Of a DNA stretch of 64,000 nt, positions 43,789-53,640 are shown piece after piece. This DNA is from Hemileia vastatrix. Lineage: Eukaryota > Basidiomycota > Pucciniomycetes > Pucciniales > Zaghouaniaceae. How positions within the stretch are numbered: position 1 is the stretch's first letter; each line of letters begins with the position of its first letter. The translations under genes and the position numbers were made by a program. The notes under the pieces are model-generated. The model had not been told where the DNA came from and searched no databases. It worked only from the letters and a program-made list of their open reading frames with translations. The stretch is from positions 8,513,998 through 8,577,997 of the forward strand of contig JASXTE010000017.1 in assembly GCA_030280995.1 (NCBI GenBank), read 5' to 3'.

Positions 43789-44005
43789 AGATTGTCTGTT
43801 TCCAACCCCTTCACTTAATATTTTTTAATTCTAGTATTTGCTTTTCTTCACAGGTTTTAGTCCTCTATGACTTTAAACTGGAAAATTATTTTGGTCTTCA
43901 AGTGCCGGACTCTTCAATCTTATTGGTTTTGATTTTGTGTTGGATGTTGTGTTTTTGTTAGAAGGTACCCAGGGGGGGCTTATTGATTTTATTTTGGCAA
44001 GTGTG

Positions 44006-44047
44006 GGAGTAACTGATGAGCTGGCTGCTCTGTAGAACAGTTACCCC
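44006..44047 (+). other. GGGTAACTG hairpin, copy 2 in GyB-1
   Basis: GGAGTAACTG and CAGTTACCCC; loop with nested GAGC/GCTC stem. Confidence 0.8.
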
Positions 44048-44842
44048 ATAATGTCTGTTTCAAGTATTTTGTTTGTCATAGTTGAATCCTAGCTCTGGTT
44101 TTTGTTATTCAGTTTTAGTCCACTAAAACATTAAACTGGATTTTGACTGGCTTCTTTGTTTCCTTGGAGTGGTGGCAGATCACTGGTTGTCTCCCATAAT
44201 TTTAACTTATCGGAGAGAGCCTACCCAGTGATCATTTCATTGGATTGGATTTCTTTTTCTTTTTCTTTTGTTCTGATTTTTGTGTTATAAGTTGTGTTAG
44301 ATAGTAGTTTTAGATTATTTTCTTTTTTCTCTTTTTTCTTTTAATTTTTTATGGGGATTGTTAGGATGTAAAAAGGAAAAAATTAAAAAATTATGGTGTT
44401 ACCACTTTAGGGCCAACTGGATGTGGGAAAGAATTGGTGGGGAAAGGCTCATCAATCGGCCAGGCAACGCTATTTTCTTTTTTCTTTTTTATTTATTTCT
44501 GTGTTTCTCTTTTTATTACTTTCTTTAATTTCTAATTTTTTTTATCATAAATCATTTAAAATATTTAATTGTGTATCCACATCAAGGTGCACTTGGATGT
44601 GGGTAAGGTATCAGGGGATCAGCTGATCAATTGGGTGGGGGATACTATTTGTAATTATAATTTAGTTCATATTAGTTTATTCATTTCATTTTAATTTAAT
44701 TTTCAAATTCTTTTATGTTCGTAGTTTATTAGTTGAAAAATAAAAATAATAATAAAAATAAAAATAAAACATTTAGATATATATATATCTGTTAGCTGTT
44801 TTTATTTTTTTCTCTATTTAGTAATTTTTAACATTCTTTTAT

Positions 44843-46405
44843 TTAATGATGGGATGAAGAAGGCTCTGGCCGCTGGTCTGGATGGTGTTGGTGTTTTTGT
44901 TTCTTGTTTGGATTAGAAGAAGAACTGTGTTCTTTGTATTGCAGGCTGCTGGAGATAATATACGGGTTATAGTGGTCTGGAACTGGGTCAGAAGGTAAAC
45001 TTTGGAATGAAGAAGAAGAAGCAGGAATGGAGTGTTGGAATGTGTTCTTGATAATATGAGACATCTTCCTGTGGTCATCAAGGAGTTGTTTTCTCAGATT
45101 CTTCTCAAAATTATTTAACAGACCATGGAGAGAAAAGGCTTTAAGTATGTTGGAAGACATCATGCTAAGGTGTTGTTTGATATCAGCGTTATCCAGCGTC
45201 AAAGTAGCTTCTTGGGGTTGGCCAGTTCCAAATGCAGTTGCAGGAGGCAGGGTTCCTACTAAAATCAGAAGAATTGGTTCAATAATTATTCTCTGTTAAA
45301 GAAATTGAATTTTGTTATTTTATTTTGGTACTTACAGATTGGGATATCCTCAAATTTGTATGCAGCTGGAATCTGGACGGCTCTTGAGTGTTGGATAGGT
45401 ATTGTAGGAGGGTCCACCAGATAGGCGGTATTGATTTTTGTGGTAATCCTCTGAATGGTGTTGAGAATATGAAGGAGAAGAAGGAGGTTCATGTGACCTG
45501 GTTGCAGCAGCAGGGCTGTTGTTGTTGTTATTGTTTATATTATTTCTTGGTGCATGTTTGGTAGATGCTGGTGAAGGAGTGACAGGTTGATTGAGGGAAG
45601 GACCAGGAGATGGTGATCTGCTGGATGAAGATCCAGAAGAAAAAAAGTATCAGAGGAATAATTGGCAGGCAGAGGAGAGGTGAATTTGTTTTCTCCTGAA
45701 GTAACAGGAGTTTTGCATTTAGATATAGTGTTGGCTGTTCTGGTGTTTGTAGTGGGTCTTTTAGGAAGATTTATAGAGATGTTGGAGTTTCTGGTGTTGA
45801 TAGAAGAAGAAATGGTGGCGGTACCCATTTCTCTGGGAGCATTAGGAGGTTGTGGTGTGGATTTATTGGTGTTGGATGGAAGATTTTGGTTGTTTTCTGG
45901 CTGAATTTGGAGGTTCTGAGCTTGATTTTTGTTTTCTGACGAGGCAGGTGTGCCACCTGGAGTCGGGAGAGCCACCTGGATGCGGTTTAGCAGCCTAGGA
46001 GTTGATTTTGGTGTCATTTTTCTGAAGTTGCTGAGAGGAAAGCAGATTATTTGGAAGATAAAGCTGGTCTTTTAGGCATGGTCTTGGGAGTAGAACGGTG
46101 TGATCTTCTGGAAGGAGCAGAAGACAAAGAGGAAGAAGCAGGTCCAAGCTCTGGTGACCTGGTAGGAGATCTAGATATATATTTGTGTGAAGGTGAAGGT
46201 GGAGGTACTGGGTAGTTAGGATCTCTGTCACACCTTTTCTTTTTGGAACTTCCAGAATCACAGGCACTGTTATAAAGTTTGGCCTGGAAGTAGGAAGAGT
46301 GAATGTGCAAGGTCTGCACATTTTTATGCACTGTTTGAAAGCATAGACCTTAGGAGCAGTGAAGCAGGGAAGGTCCAATGGGTCAAAAATGGGTGATACA
46401 GACAT
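44843..46405 (-). pseudogene. Antisense gene Y (GyB-1)
   Basis: Minus-strand gene starting at 46,405 (MSVSPIFDPLDLPCFTAPK). The cluster (QCIKMCRPC ... ACDSGSSKKKRC) is split by a one-base shift, and one Cys is Gly. A long Ser/Thr/Pro-rich part follows in several frames. Exon 1 ends at 45,336; the intron is 45,335-45,259 (77 bp, GTAAGT...TTTTAG); exon 2 (45,258-44,843) has LRKQLLDDHRKMSHIIK and ends in HH-stop. Splice sites match GyB-2 exactly. Confidence 0.65.
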
Positions 46406-46550
46406 AACCTGTGAAGGAGTAATAGTGGAAAGAAAAGAGATGAATAAACAGATTTATCAGTGATGTGTAGATGGTGAAGAAAGGTGGAAGTTTAGAAAGT
46501 TGGCTGCGGAGCGTTGTGCATGGAGGCGGTGCTGCCTTTGCTAAGCATCA

Positions 46551-46780
46551 GTCCGTCAAGACTTTAAACTGAAAATTGGGAAAAGTCTGTCAAGAATTTA
46601 AACTGAAAATTTCAAGTAGTCTGTCAAGACTTTAAACTGAAATTTGGAAGGTAGTCTGTCAAGACTTTAAACTGGAAACTGGGAAGTCTGTCAAGACTTT
46701 AAACTGAACACTGGTACAGTCCCTTAAGACTATAAACTGAGGAGGGTTTAATGGTTGAGTCCTTCAGCACTATAAACTGA
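46551..46780 (+). repeat. Dyad array, seven copies, 33-bp period (GyB-1)
   Basis: Copies begin at about 46,551, 46,584, 46,618, 46,653, 46,685, 46,718 and 46,758. Most read AGTC-TGTCAA-GACT-TTAAACTGA. One (46,718) has the spacer CCTTAA. The period is 32-35 bp, then 40. It lies about 146 bp upstream of gene Y. Confidence 0.9.
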
Positions 46781-46850
46781 TATGAGGATGGTGTAATTCT
46801 GGCAGAGGTCATCCAAGGGGGAGTCTCTGAATTTTGTTAGGGAAAGTGTG

Positions 46851-46891
46851 GGGGAACTGATGAGCTGGCTGCTCTGTAGAACAGTTACCCC
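46851..46891 (+). other. GGGG-AACTG hairpin, copy 3 in GyB-1
   Basis: GGGGGAACTG and CAGTTACCCC with one imperfect pair; nested GAGC/GCTC. Between the two dyad arrays. Confidence 0.75.
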
Positions 46892-46962
46892 AGAATGTTA
46901 GTTTGTTTCTTTGGGTCTTAAATGTTTTGATCTTTGGTTCTGTCTTTTTTATTTAGGTTTTT

Positions 46963-47075
46963 AGTCCCCCAAGACTATAAACTGAGGCTTCTGTGTCCCC
47001 CAAAACTATAAAATGAGGGCTGTTAGTTCCACAAGACTTAAAACTGAGGATTAGTCCCCCAAGACTTTAAACTGA
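46963..47075 (+). repeat. Second dyad array, four copies (GyB-1)
   Basis: Starts 46,963, 46,994, 47,025 and 47,053 (AGTC-CCCCAA-GACT-(A/T)TAAACTGA and decayed forms), period 28-31 bp. Just beyond the end of gene X. Confidence 0.85.
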
Positions 47076-47157
47076 GGAAATTTTTTATGATGATTGGCTA
47101 CATTCAGGAAGTCTGGAGAAGTCAAGATTTTGTTTTATTTTTAAGTCAAGAGATTAA

Positions 47158-47794
47158 TCAAGAGTCAGGAGGCAGAAGAGAATCAAGAGATGTAACAAAA
47201 TGTTCAGAATTGGCTTTGAATTGGTGTATGAGGTTTTTCCTTCTCTCAAGATCCTGTGGGTTCCTAGCAGGAGTGGATTGGAAGTAGTTTAATAAGAGAT
47301 GCTTCTGTTGAGAAAAATGTTGTTGAAATTTGTCCTTAATGGTGGGAAATGGGTTAGGTGGGGGTGTTTCAATGATTCCAACATTGTAATCATTGCTGTC
47401 AGGAGAAAAAGAAGCTAGAAAATTGTCAGATTGGAATTCAGTATGAAGAAGTTTTGTGCTTACCATCAGATGGACCAGGGATGGTAGAGCTAGTGGTAGT
47501 AGTGGTGTGGATACTCATTTTTGAAGGGTGTAATTTGTGGACCAGTCTGGGGATCAGGATAGAAGGCCTGGATCTTTTAGTACTAGTGGAAGGTAGATCA
47601 GGTTGTGGAGAAGGGGAAGAAGTTTCAGAGGACAATGGACCAGGTCTGAAGCAAGTTTTTTTTCTAGAGTGGCAGGCATCACAGGAGGTTATGTAGGGAT
47701 GAGCCGGTCATGAGATTGAGCAGATGAGACTATTGTCAATGCAGTATTGGCAGGGACCCATGTCAGTAGCAGATTTGGAGAGAAAGCTGAACAT
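47158..47794 (-). pseudogene. Antisense gene X: Zn2Cys6-like (GyB-1)
   Basis: Starts at 47,794 (MFSFLSKSATDMGPC). C-X2-C-X6-C-X12-C-X2-C-X6-C is complete (CQYC ... CDACHSRKKTC) but a TGA falls in the X12 part. Exon 1 ends at 47,464; the 68-bp intron is 47,463-47,396; exon 2 (47,395-47,158) has YFQSTPARNPQDLERR. Start only 48 bp from the 3' LTR. Confidence 0.65.
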
Positions 47795-47841
47795 GGTGGT
47801 TGTGGTAAGGAGAATGTGAACCTTCTATATTGGAGGGAGGA

Positions 47842-48930
47842 TGTGGTCTTTCAACATTGGTGGAGCCCTTTGTTGGTTTATTTGGTGTTGTTTTGGTATG
47901 CCTTAAATGGCATTGTTTAAATAAATAGGTATTTTTTGGGAATTACGCAGCAAATATTGGTACTTCAGGGATCTGGATGCTACCATTGGATAGTTCTGTT
48001 TTTTCTCTATATTTTATGTCTTGTGGACATTTTTCATAGCTTAAGTATTTGGGGGATGATTTCTCACTTTTCATTTTAAAAGATTTCTGTTGAATTTTGT
48101 TTTTCATGTTTTACGGGCTAACCTTAAGTCTTAGGGTTAAGTGCTTAGTACCATTTAAAAGAGCAGAACTTTCTCTACATTTCATGTCACAATGTTGTTA
48201 TAGCCTAATTATGTGTTTTAAGGGTTTTAGTAGTTGTAGATGAATTTTCTAAGTAGTTTGGGTGTTTTTGGTGGTTTTTTGGCTTCAGGGTGGTCAGGCC
48301 ACTTCAGGCAGGCTTCCTGGTGTTGGGCGGACCACCTGCCTCAGTGCTAGAGGGCTGGGAAGCGCTTCTAGGGAGGTTTTATGCAATTTGGTGGTCAGGA
48401 ACGCCAGATTTGCAGGTGTGCATGGGCTCTTAATTAGTAGTCTGTGTGTATATAGTGAATAAAATAGTTTGGGGCAACTCTATCATTCAACCATCTGGAG
48501 GTGATATCTTTGTTCCTCACTCAGTTTTCACTGTTTTCTGGCCACAATTTGGCTGTGTTTGTTGCAAGTGAGTTCTTCATTTAACTTAAGTTATCAACAG
48601 TTTTTCTCTGTTATAGTCTTACAAGCTATAGCAAGTATTATTTATGTCTCTGGTGTGGATTTAAAACCTACATCAAGTATCATTGCTTTCTCTGGTGTGG
48701 ACTCTGGTCTACATTTCAGTTCTTTGGTTTGGTAGTCTGTCTGGAGACTAATTTCTTGACTGATCAAGCAGTCAAGTGCATTTGGAAAAGGGGCTTTTGG
48801 TAAACAGGAACCAATTTTCTGTAGCAGGTAAATCTCACTTGTTTTTCCAAAGGGACAGAAGTTTTTCTTTCTGGTTTTACTCCAACTCCCTTGGTCAAAG
48901 CCTATAGCTAGCACTATAGGATTGTCTACA
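47842..48930 (+). mobile_element. 3' LTR of GyB-1
   Basis: TGTGGTC to GTCTACA after the polypurine tract 47,830-47,841. It faces the inverted GyB-2 5' LTR across 17 bp. Confidence 0.9.
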
Positions 48931-48947
48931 ACGTTGGGCACCAGAAA

Positions 48948-49997
48948 AGTAGACAATCCTATAGTACTTTCTATAGGCCTTGACCAAGGGAGTTGGAGTA
49001 AAACTGGAGAGAAAAACCCCTGTCTTTGAGAGATACAAGTTGAGATTTATTTGCTACAGCAAATTAGATACTGTTACTATACCCCTTCCAACACACTTCT
49101 TGACTTCTATACAAGTCTAGACAGTAGCCAATAGTAGACCACTGAGAACTAAAGAACCAGAATCCTTAAATGAAGAAAGATCCACACTAGAAAAACAAAA
49201 CACTGTGCACTTTTTGCACAGAAAACAGCAATAATACTTGATACAGGTTGAAAAGCCACATCAGAGAAACCAGTTGCCAACGTTGGTTTAAATGAAGAAC
49301 TAACCTTGCAACACAAACAGACAATTGTGGCCAAAAAACAGTGAAAACAGAGTGAGAAACAATGATATAATTACCAGATGGTTGTATGATAATTAAGGTT
49401 TCCCCAAACGGTCTTTTTCAGTATGTACACACAGACCACCACCTAAAAAATCCATGCACAGCAACAAATTTGGAGCTTTTGACAGCCAAATTGAATAAAA
49501 ACCCTCTAGAAATGCTCCCCAGCCTTCTATAACCAAGGCAGCCGGACCTCCCTGAAGCCAGAAAACCTCTAAAAACCTCCAATAAAGCCCAAAATCCACC
49601 ATGACTACTAAAACCCTTAATACACAAAATTAAGCTATGAAAACATTGAGACATAAAATATAGAGCCAAATTAGCTCTAATTAATGGGACTAAGAACTTA
49701 ACCCTAAGACTTAAGGTTAGCCTGTAAAACACAAAAAACAAAATTAAAAAGCTATCTTTTAGAAATGAAAAGTGAGTAAATGACCCCTTAAAACTTGGAA
49801 TATGAAAAATATCAACGGGACATAAAAGATAGAGAAAAACTGGGGCTATCCAATGGTAGTACCTAAATACCCATAGTCCCAATATTCAATGAATAAAAAC
49901 TAAAATACACCCAATTCTTCAACCAATTTCAATTAAGACATAGAAAAACTGCTCCAAACAGACCAACAAAGGCCTCTGCCAATATTAGAAGACCATA
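48948..49997 (-). mobile_element. 5' LTR of GyB-2
   Basis: Inverse of the GyB LTR. The primer-binding site of GyB-2 (inverse of TGGTGCCCAACGT) lies at 48,931-48,943, next to the GyB-1 LTR. Confidence 0.88.
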
Positions 49998-50232
49998 GCG
50001 TTAGCGCTAGAATTTGAAGACTGGGTGAAGAGGGGCTTGGATAATGAAGGGAAGTTAGTCAAGAAGAGGGATGGTAATTATAAGTACCCTGGACTAGAAG
50101 AAGTAGAGACAGAAGTTGAAGCAGAAAAGAAGTTGCAATGAATAGAGCGCCATGTAGCTAGAGTATTTTTGGATAGCAAGGAAGTGGTAGAGGTTGTGTC
50201 TGGTGTAGGATTGCCTCCTCAGGTTCCAACTC
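49998..50232 (+). pseudogene. GyD Gag, part 2
   Basis: Frame with ALEFEDWVKRGLDNEGKLVKKR and VFLDSKEVVEVVSGVGLPP, of Gag type, with a TGA near 50,140. It continues the part cut at 25,165. No exact flanking duplication is visible (AACAT at left, GCGTT at right). Confidence 0.5.
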
Positions 50233-50244
50233 CCTTGGATTCTG

Positions 50245-50266
50245 CTTACAGCAAGGCAACTGTAAG
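50245..50266 (+). repeat. LTR A-type U5 hairpin fragment
   Basis: CTTACAG-CAAGGCAA-CTGTAAG, the same hairpin found near the end of the three LTR A copies, here alone between Gag and the DUF4218-type gene. Confidence 0.6.
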
Positions 50267-50489
50267 ATTCTTTCTACGGCATTTAAAAACTGATATTTAT
50301 TTCCTCAGATCCCAATCCCAGTCATACTCTTCAAGCATATTTTTTGATAACTTGAATTGTATCTGTGTTAGCTCAAGTTACAATTTGCAGAGTCAAAAAA
50401 AAGGTGAATCATCAAAAATAGCTAGTGAACACTTTTCTGAGGGGTTGAAAAAGACAGATAAGGGAAATGAAAATGCTTTGAGTAAAGAA

Positions 50490-51723
50490 GTAGAAGATTC
50501 TGAAGGCTTTTTAGACACTAGATTGACAGGAGATGAATTGCTAGTGGTAAGGAAATTTATTCAGCAGACAATAACTCCTTCTTGGTTAAATTGGGTACCA
50601 AAAAAATTGGGATCAAAAACTGGAGGCTCAGTCAAGACAGCTGAGTGGCATGCAATGTATACTGTCTACTATTCACTTATATTGATACCACTTTGGACAT
50701 CATCACAAGGATGCTCAATGGGCTGAGAATTTCGGACCAGAAAATAAATACTACTAAAGTCATTTACAAATTTTATTTCAATTGCAAACTTTCTAACCCT
50801 GAAGATAATACCAAAAGATGAGGTGAAAGATTTAGAGAAACTTCTATTTGAATACCGTCAATGTCTTCAGAGTGGATCAAAACATAAGAGGATTAATCCC
50901 AACCTCCACCCAACTCAGCATTTTCACAATGTGATAAAAAAAATTGGATCACCTACTTACACTCCTGCATGGGCAGCTGAAAGAATAAATGGTAAAATTT
51001 CAAGTAATCCAAATAATCATCATTCTGGTATGTCAAAAAAAAATTTCATTGAATATTTTTATCAATTATTAATATCCTATTTGTATTTTAGATGAGATAC
51101 CAAAAACAATTCTCATGTATTGGCATTTCAAGACATTTCTAATGCAGTATGAAAAAGAAGAAAACAAGGAGCTTAACAAAGATGAAAAAATGCTGAAATA
51201 TTTTGATAGTGTGAATGGGTTTATTACATTGGATGAGGGAATTTTTCAAAAATAAGTTAAATCATAAATTAGAAAATATATTTTGAGACAGAGGTTGTCA
51301 TTGTCAGAGATAAAAGTTGAAAGAGTGGTACAAGTACTCAGAAGCTTTGTGTTAAAAGTAAAAAAATTTATGACAAAATCTCAGCATGAAAGAAACTCAA
51401 CTATTGAATTCAAGTATTTTGATGATCAGAGTTTTGGTCAGATTGATATTTTATTCACATCAAAAGAGGAAAAGGGAGAAGTTTTGGAAACTGTTAGTGC
51501 TTTCAAAGAAATCCTGCCTAGCAAAACCCACAAAGACCATTATGAGAGTCATACTCTTCTGAATAAAAGAGTACTCAGGGACTCTAAGGAAGCTTCAATT
51601 TTTGTAAGTAAAAAGTTAATAATAGGACATGCAGCTATCCTGAAACATCGGCAAGGAACTTTTGGTATGAAAGAGAAGATTATTATGGCTGTTGGGTTGA
51701 GGTCTCTTGTATGTCAAAACTAA
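50490..51723 (+). pseudogene. DUF4218/TNP2-type transposase C-terminal remnant
   Basis: Pieces in order: PSWLNWVPKKLGSKTGGSVKTAEWHAM (as in CACTA-like proteins before DUF4218), LFEYRQCLQSG and PNLHPTQHF ... WAAERINGKI (DUF4218 pattern EYR..L ... NLH..QH ... W.ERLNG), and 51,283-51,723 with SFGQIDILF and IGHAAILKHRQGTFGMKEK ... AVGLRSLV, the usual downstream part. Frameshifts and stops separate them. The N-terminal DDE domain is missing. Family assignment is by pattern recall; Plavaka-type CACTA elements are an alternative. Confidence 0.55.
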
Positions 51724-52378
51724 GTATTCTGAATTAATTTTGATCCTTTGGAATTAAAAAGGAGTGGTTATGCAAGAAAAGTGATTAATGGCATAATTTT
51801 TTGTGGAGAATGGGAGAATAAAATTTTTTTTGATTGAGCAATGCCTTACAACATTATATAAAAAAATAGTTGCATAATGCCATTTATCACTCAGAATTAT
51901 GAGTTATGAAAAATAAAGTTTATAGGAATACAACAATAATGAAAAAAATAAAAAATTAATAAGTAAGGTTGGAAGTATAAATAATAATCATTTCAGTTTA
52001 GGCACTCAATTTTCAGCCTAATTCCAAACCTCTTTATAAATTTTTTCACTTGATTATTTGGTGACACTATAAAACAAATTCTCGTAAAGGATTAAAATAT
52101 GGACCAAGATTTTAACATGAGTAAGACAATATTATCTACCAAATCATTCTGCCACCTTAATCATTCAATATTTCAAATTGAACTTCAATTTCACAAAAAA
52201 TAGGTCAATTTTAAAATTCTCTTACTGATAATAAAACAATGGATATGGATGTGGATTACAAAAATCCAATCCCAGAGGCTTAGGATTGTAATAGTAACCC
52301 ACATTCTGGTCCTTCTACATGTAAATATAATGAGCAAAGGAAGAAAAATAATATGCATGAAAATAGAGACAAGCAGAA
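51724..52378. other. AT-rich, nothing recognised
   Basis: No sizeable ORF, repeat or motif was identified. Confidence 0.4.
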
Positions 52379-53640
52379 AAATCAAAATGGGGCTTTTAAG
52401 AATGCTGACATTGTTGCAGGGTTACTGAATGATCTCCTTCCCAAGACTACTGAAGAAAATACAAATCAACCCAAATCTTCAAGATGAGTGCTTAACATTA
52501 TTTTGATGAATGCAAATGTACTTTTAATGACTGATTAAATTTGTTTTTCTTTTTTGCAGAAACTTTTGATCCAAAGCTCTAAAATAATATCAAGGAGCCC
52601 AAAAGGAAAGTAGCTGAGAGAAGAAAAGCAGAGGGTCCTCAAGAAAAAATCATAAAATCCATCTCAAAAGCAAGAAATGCACCCAAAATATCTGAAACTA
52701 TTAGTCAAAATATTCACCACTTCTTAAAAGTGTTCCTGGGTGGCCCAACACAGATGAATCATTATCCAGAAAGCCCAACTGAAGAGAAGCTTAAAAATTG
52801 GCTTAATTGGACTCAGAACAAGAAAAATATCTTTCAACAGACAATTGAAAATGTTTTTCAATTCATCAGCCAAAAAATGCTGCTGATAAAGATTATTTAG
52901 CTAGAACTGCAGCTTCTCACATTGGAGAAAAGTTTTGTTTACCTGATTTTAAGCCTTTGAGTAATTTATTGAGAATTCCAGGTGGTAAACCAATTCCAAC
53001 GTCATTGAAGAAAAATTTTGAGCAGACTTTACAAGAAAAAATATTTCTGAGGCTTACTTTTGAATGGTCATGCAAATAATTTTCAGGATCAGCCTGGAAT
53101 CAGGTAGTATCTGAAATTTTGGCATAATTTGCATTTACTTGGCTAAAGACAGTGAATAGGGTGGACACAGAGAAATTCAAATTTGTTTTGATTGTCATTG
53201 AACAGTGGTTTTTAAATAAAGGTAAAGGATTGAGGAAGTATAAAGGAAGAAATGGTACTTCTCTAGCTGATATAAAGAAGATAAAAAATTCAAAGACACA
53301 AGTGCAAAGACACCAAAAAAAAGTGATAATTTTCATAAAAATCTTTTAAAATGAAAACTACTTACAAGAAATTATTTTATTTAGAGTTCTAGATAGCTGA
53401 AATACATTGGACTAAATTGGGAAAATTCTGCCATGGTAATGAAGATTTTATTGCCCTCTTTTTGACAACAGAGTTCACATCAGATAATGAGGAAGAAGAA
53501 TATCCTAAGAAACCTCCCATACGTGTTATACCATCATGGAGAAGCCAAAAACTCACCAAATGTATCCATTTGCTTGATAAAGTAGCCTCCTAATCAGCAA
53601 AAAATCAAAGGGCTCTACTGCAGTATAAAAAGACATATGA
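52379..53640 (+). pseudogene. Unidentified degenerate coding-like region
   Basis: Short charged frames, broken by stops and possible introns (for example an acceptor TTTTGCAG at about 52,559). Readable parts are NADIVAGLLNDLLPKTTEEN, GPQEKIIKSISKARNAPK, NWLNWTQNKKN, and 53,152-53,349 (RVDTEKFKFVLIVIEQWFLNKGKG ... QVQRHQKK). It resembles TE-associated hypothetical proteins of basidiomycetes in style only. Confidence 0.3.

Larger units (their letters stand above)
43610..44842 (+). other. Structured 3' non-coding region of GyB-1
   Basis: No gene. Modules: dyads at 43,610, 43,859 and 44,117; GGGGTAACTG hairpins at 43,748-43,788 and 44,006-44,047; a GATCACTG hairpin at 44,178-44,233; a CCACATC hairpin at 44,577-44,602; an A-rich tract near 44,735. 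Confidence 0.8.
36016..48930 (+). mobile_element. Gypsy element GyB-1, complete length
   Basis: Two LTRs of 1,074 and 1,089 bp in the same orientation enclose a primer-binding site, gag, protease, RT, RNase H, integrase, a structured 3' region, the antisense pair Y and X, and a polypurine tract. It is inserted in GyB-2 with a 4-bp duplication (ACCT at 36,012, ACGT at 48,931, one difference). Length 12.9 kb. Stops and an RT deletion make it inactive. Confidence 0.9.
25166..49997 (-). mobile_element. Gypsy element GyB-2, split by nested insertions
   Basis: Minus-strand element made of 25,166-36,015 and 48,931-49,997. It has a 3' LTR, an antisense gene pair (+), a 3' non-coding region, integrase and gag, and, across GyB-1, its primer-binding site and 5' LTR. 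Protease, RT and RNase H are missing. It also contains a 250-bp MITE and a solo GyA LTR. It lies in the gag of GyD. Confidence 0.8.

Noticed and set aside
44006..44047. Hammerhead ribozyme (CTGATGAG ... GAA)
   Set aside because: CTGATGA and GAA are present but four extra bases separate stem II from GAA, and GAA is not kept in the GyA-1 copy. A simple hairpin explains the covariation.
45662..45904. 80-codon plus-strand ORF
   Set aside because: Complement of the Pro/Thr-rich part of antisense gene Y; not conserved in GyB-2.
46551..47075. CRISPR-like array
   Set aside because: Repeats with spacers of 10-15 nt in a eukaryotic retrotransposon; repeats are decayed, spacers are too short and no cas genes exist.
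48262..48462. ORFs inside the LTRs
   Set aside because: Different LTR copies do not keep the frame.
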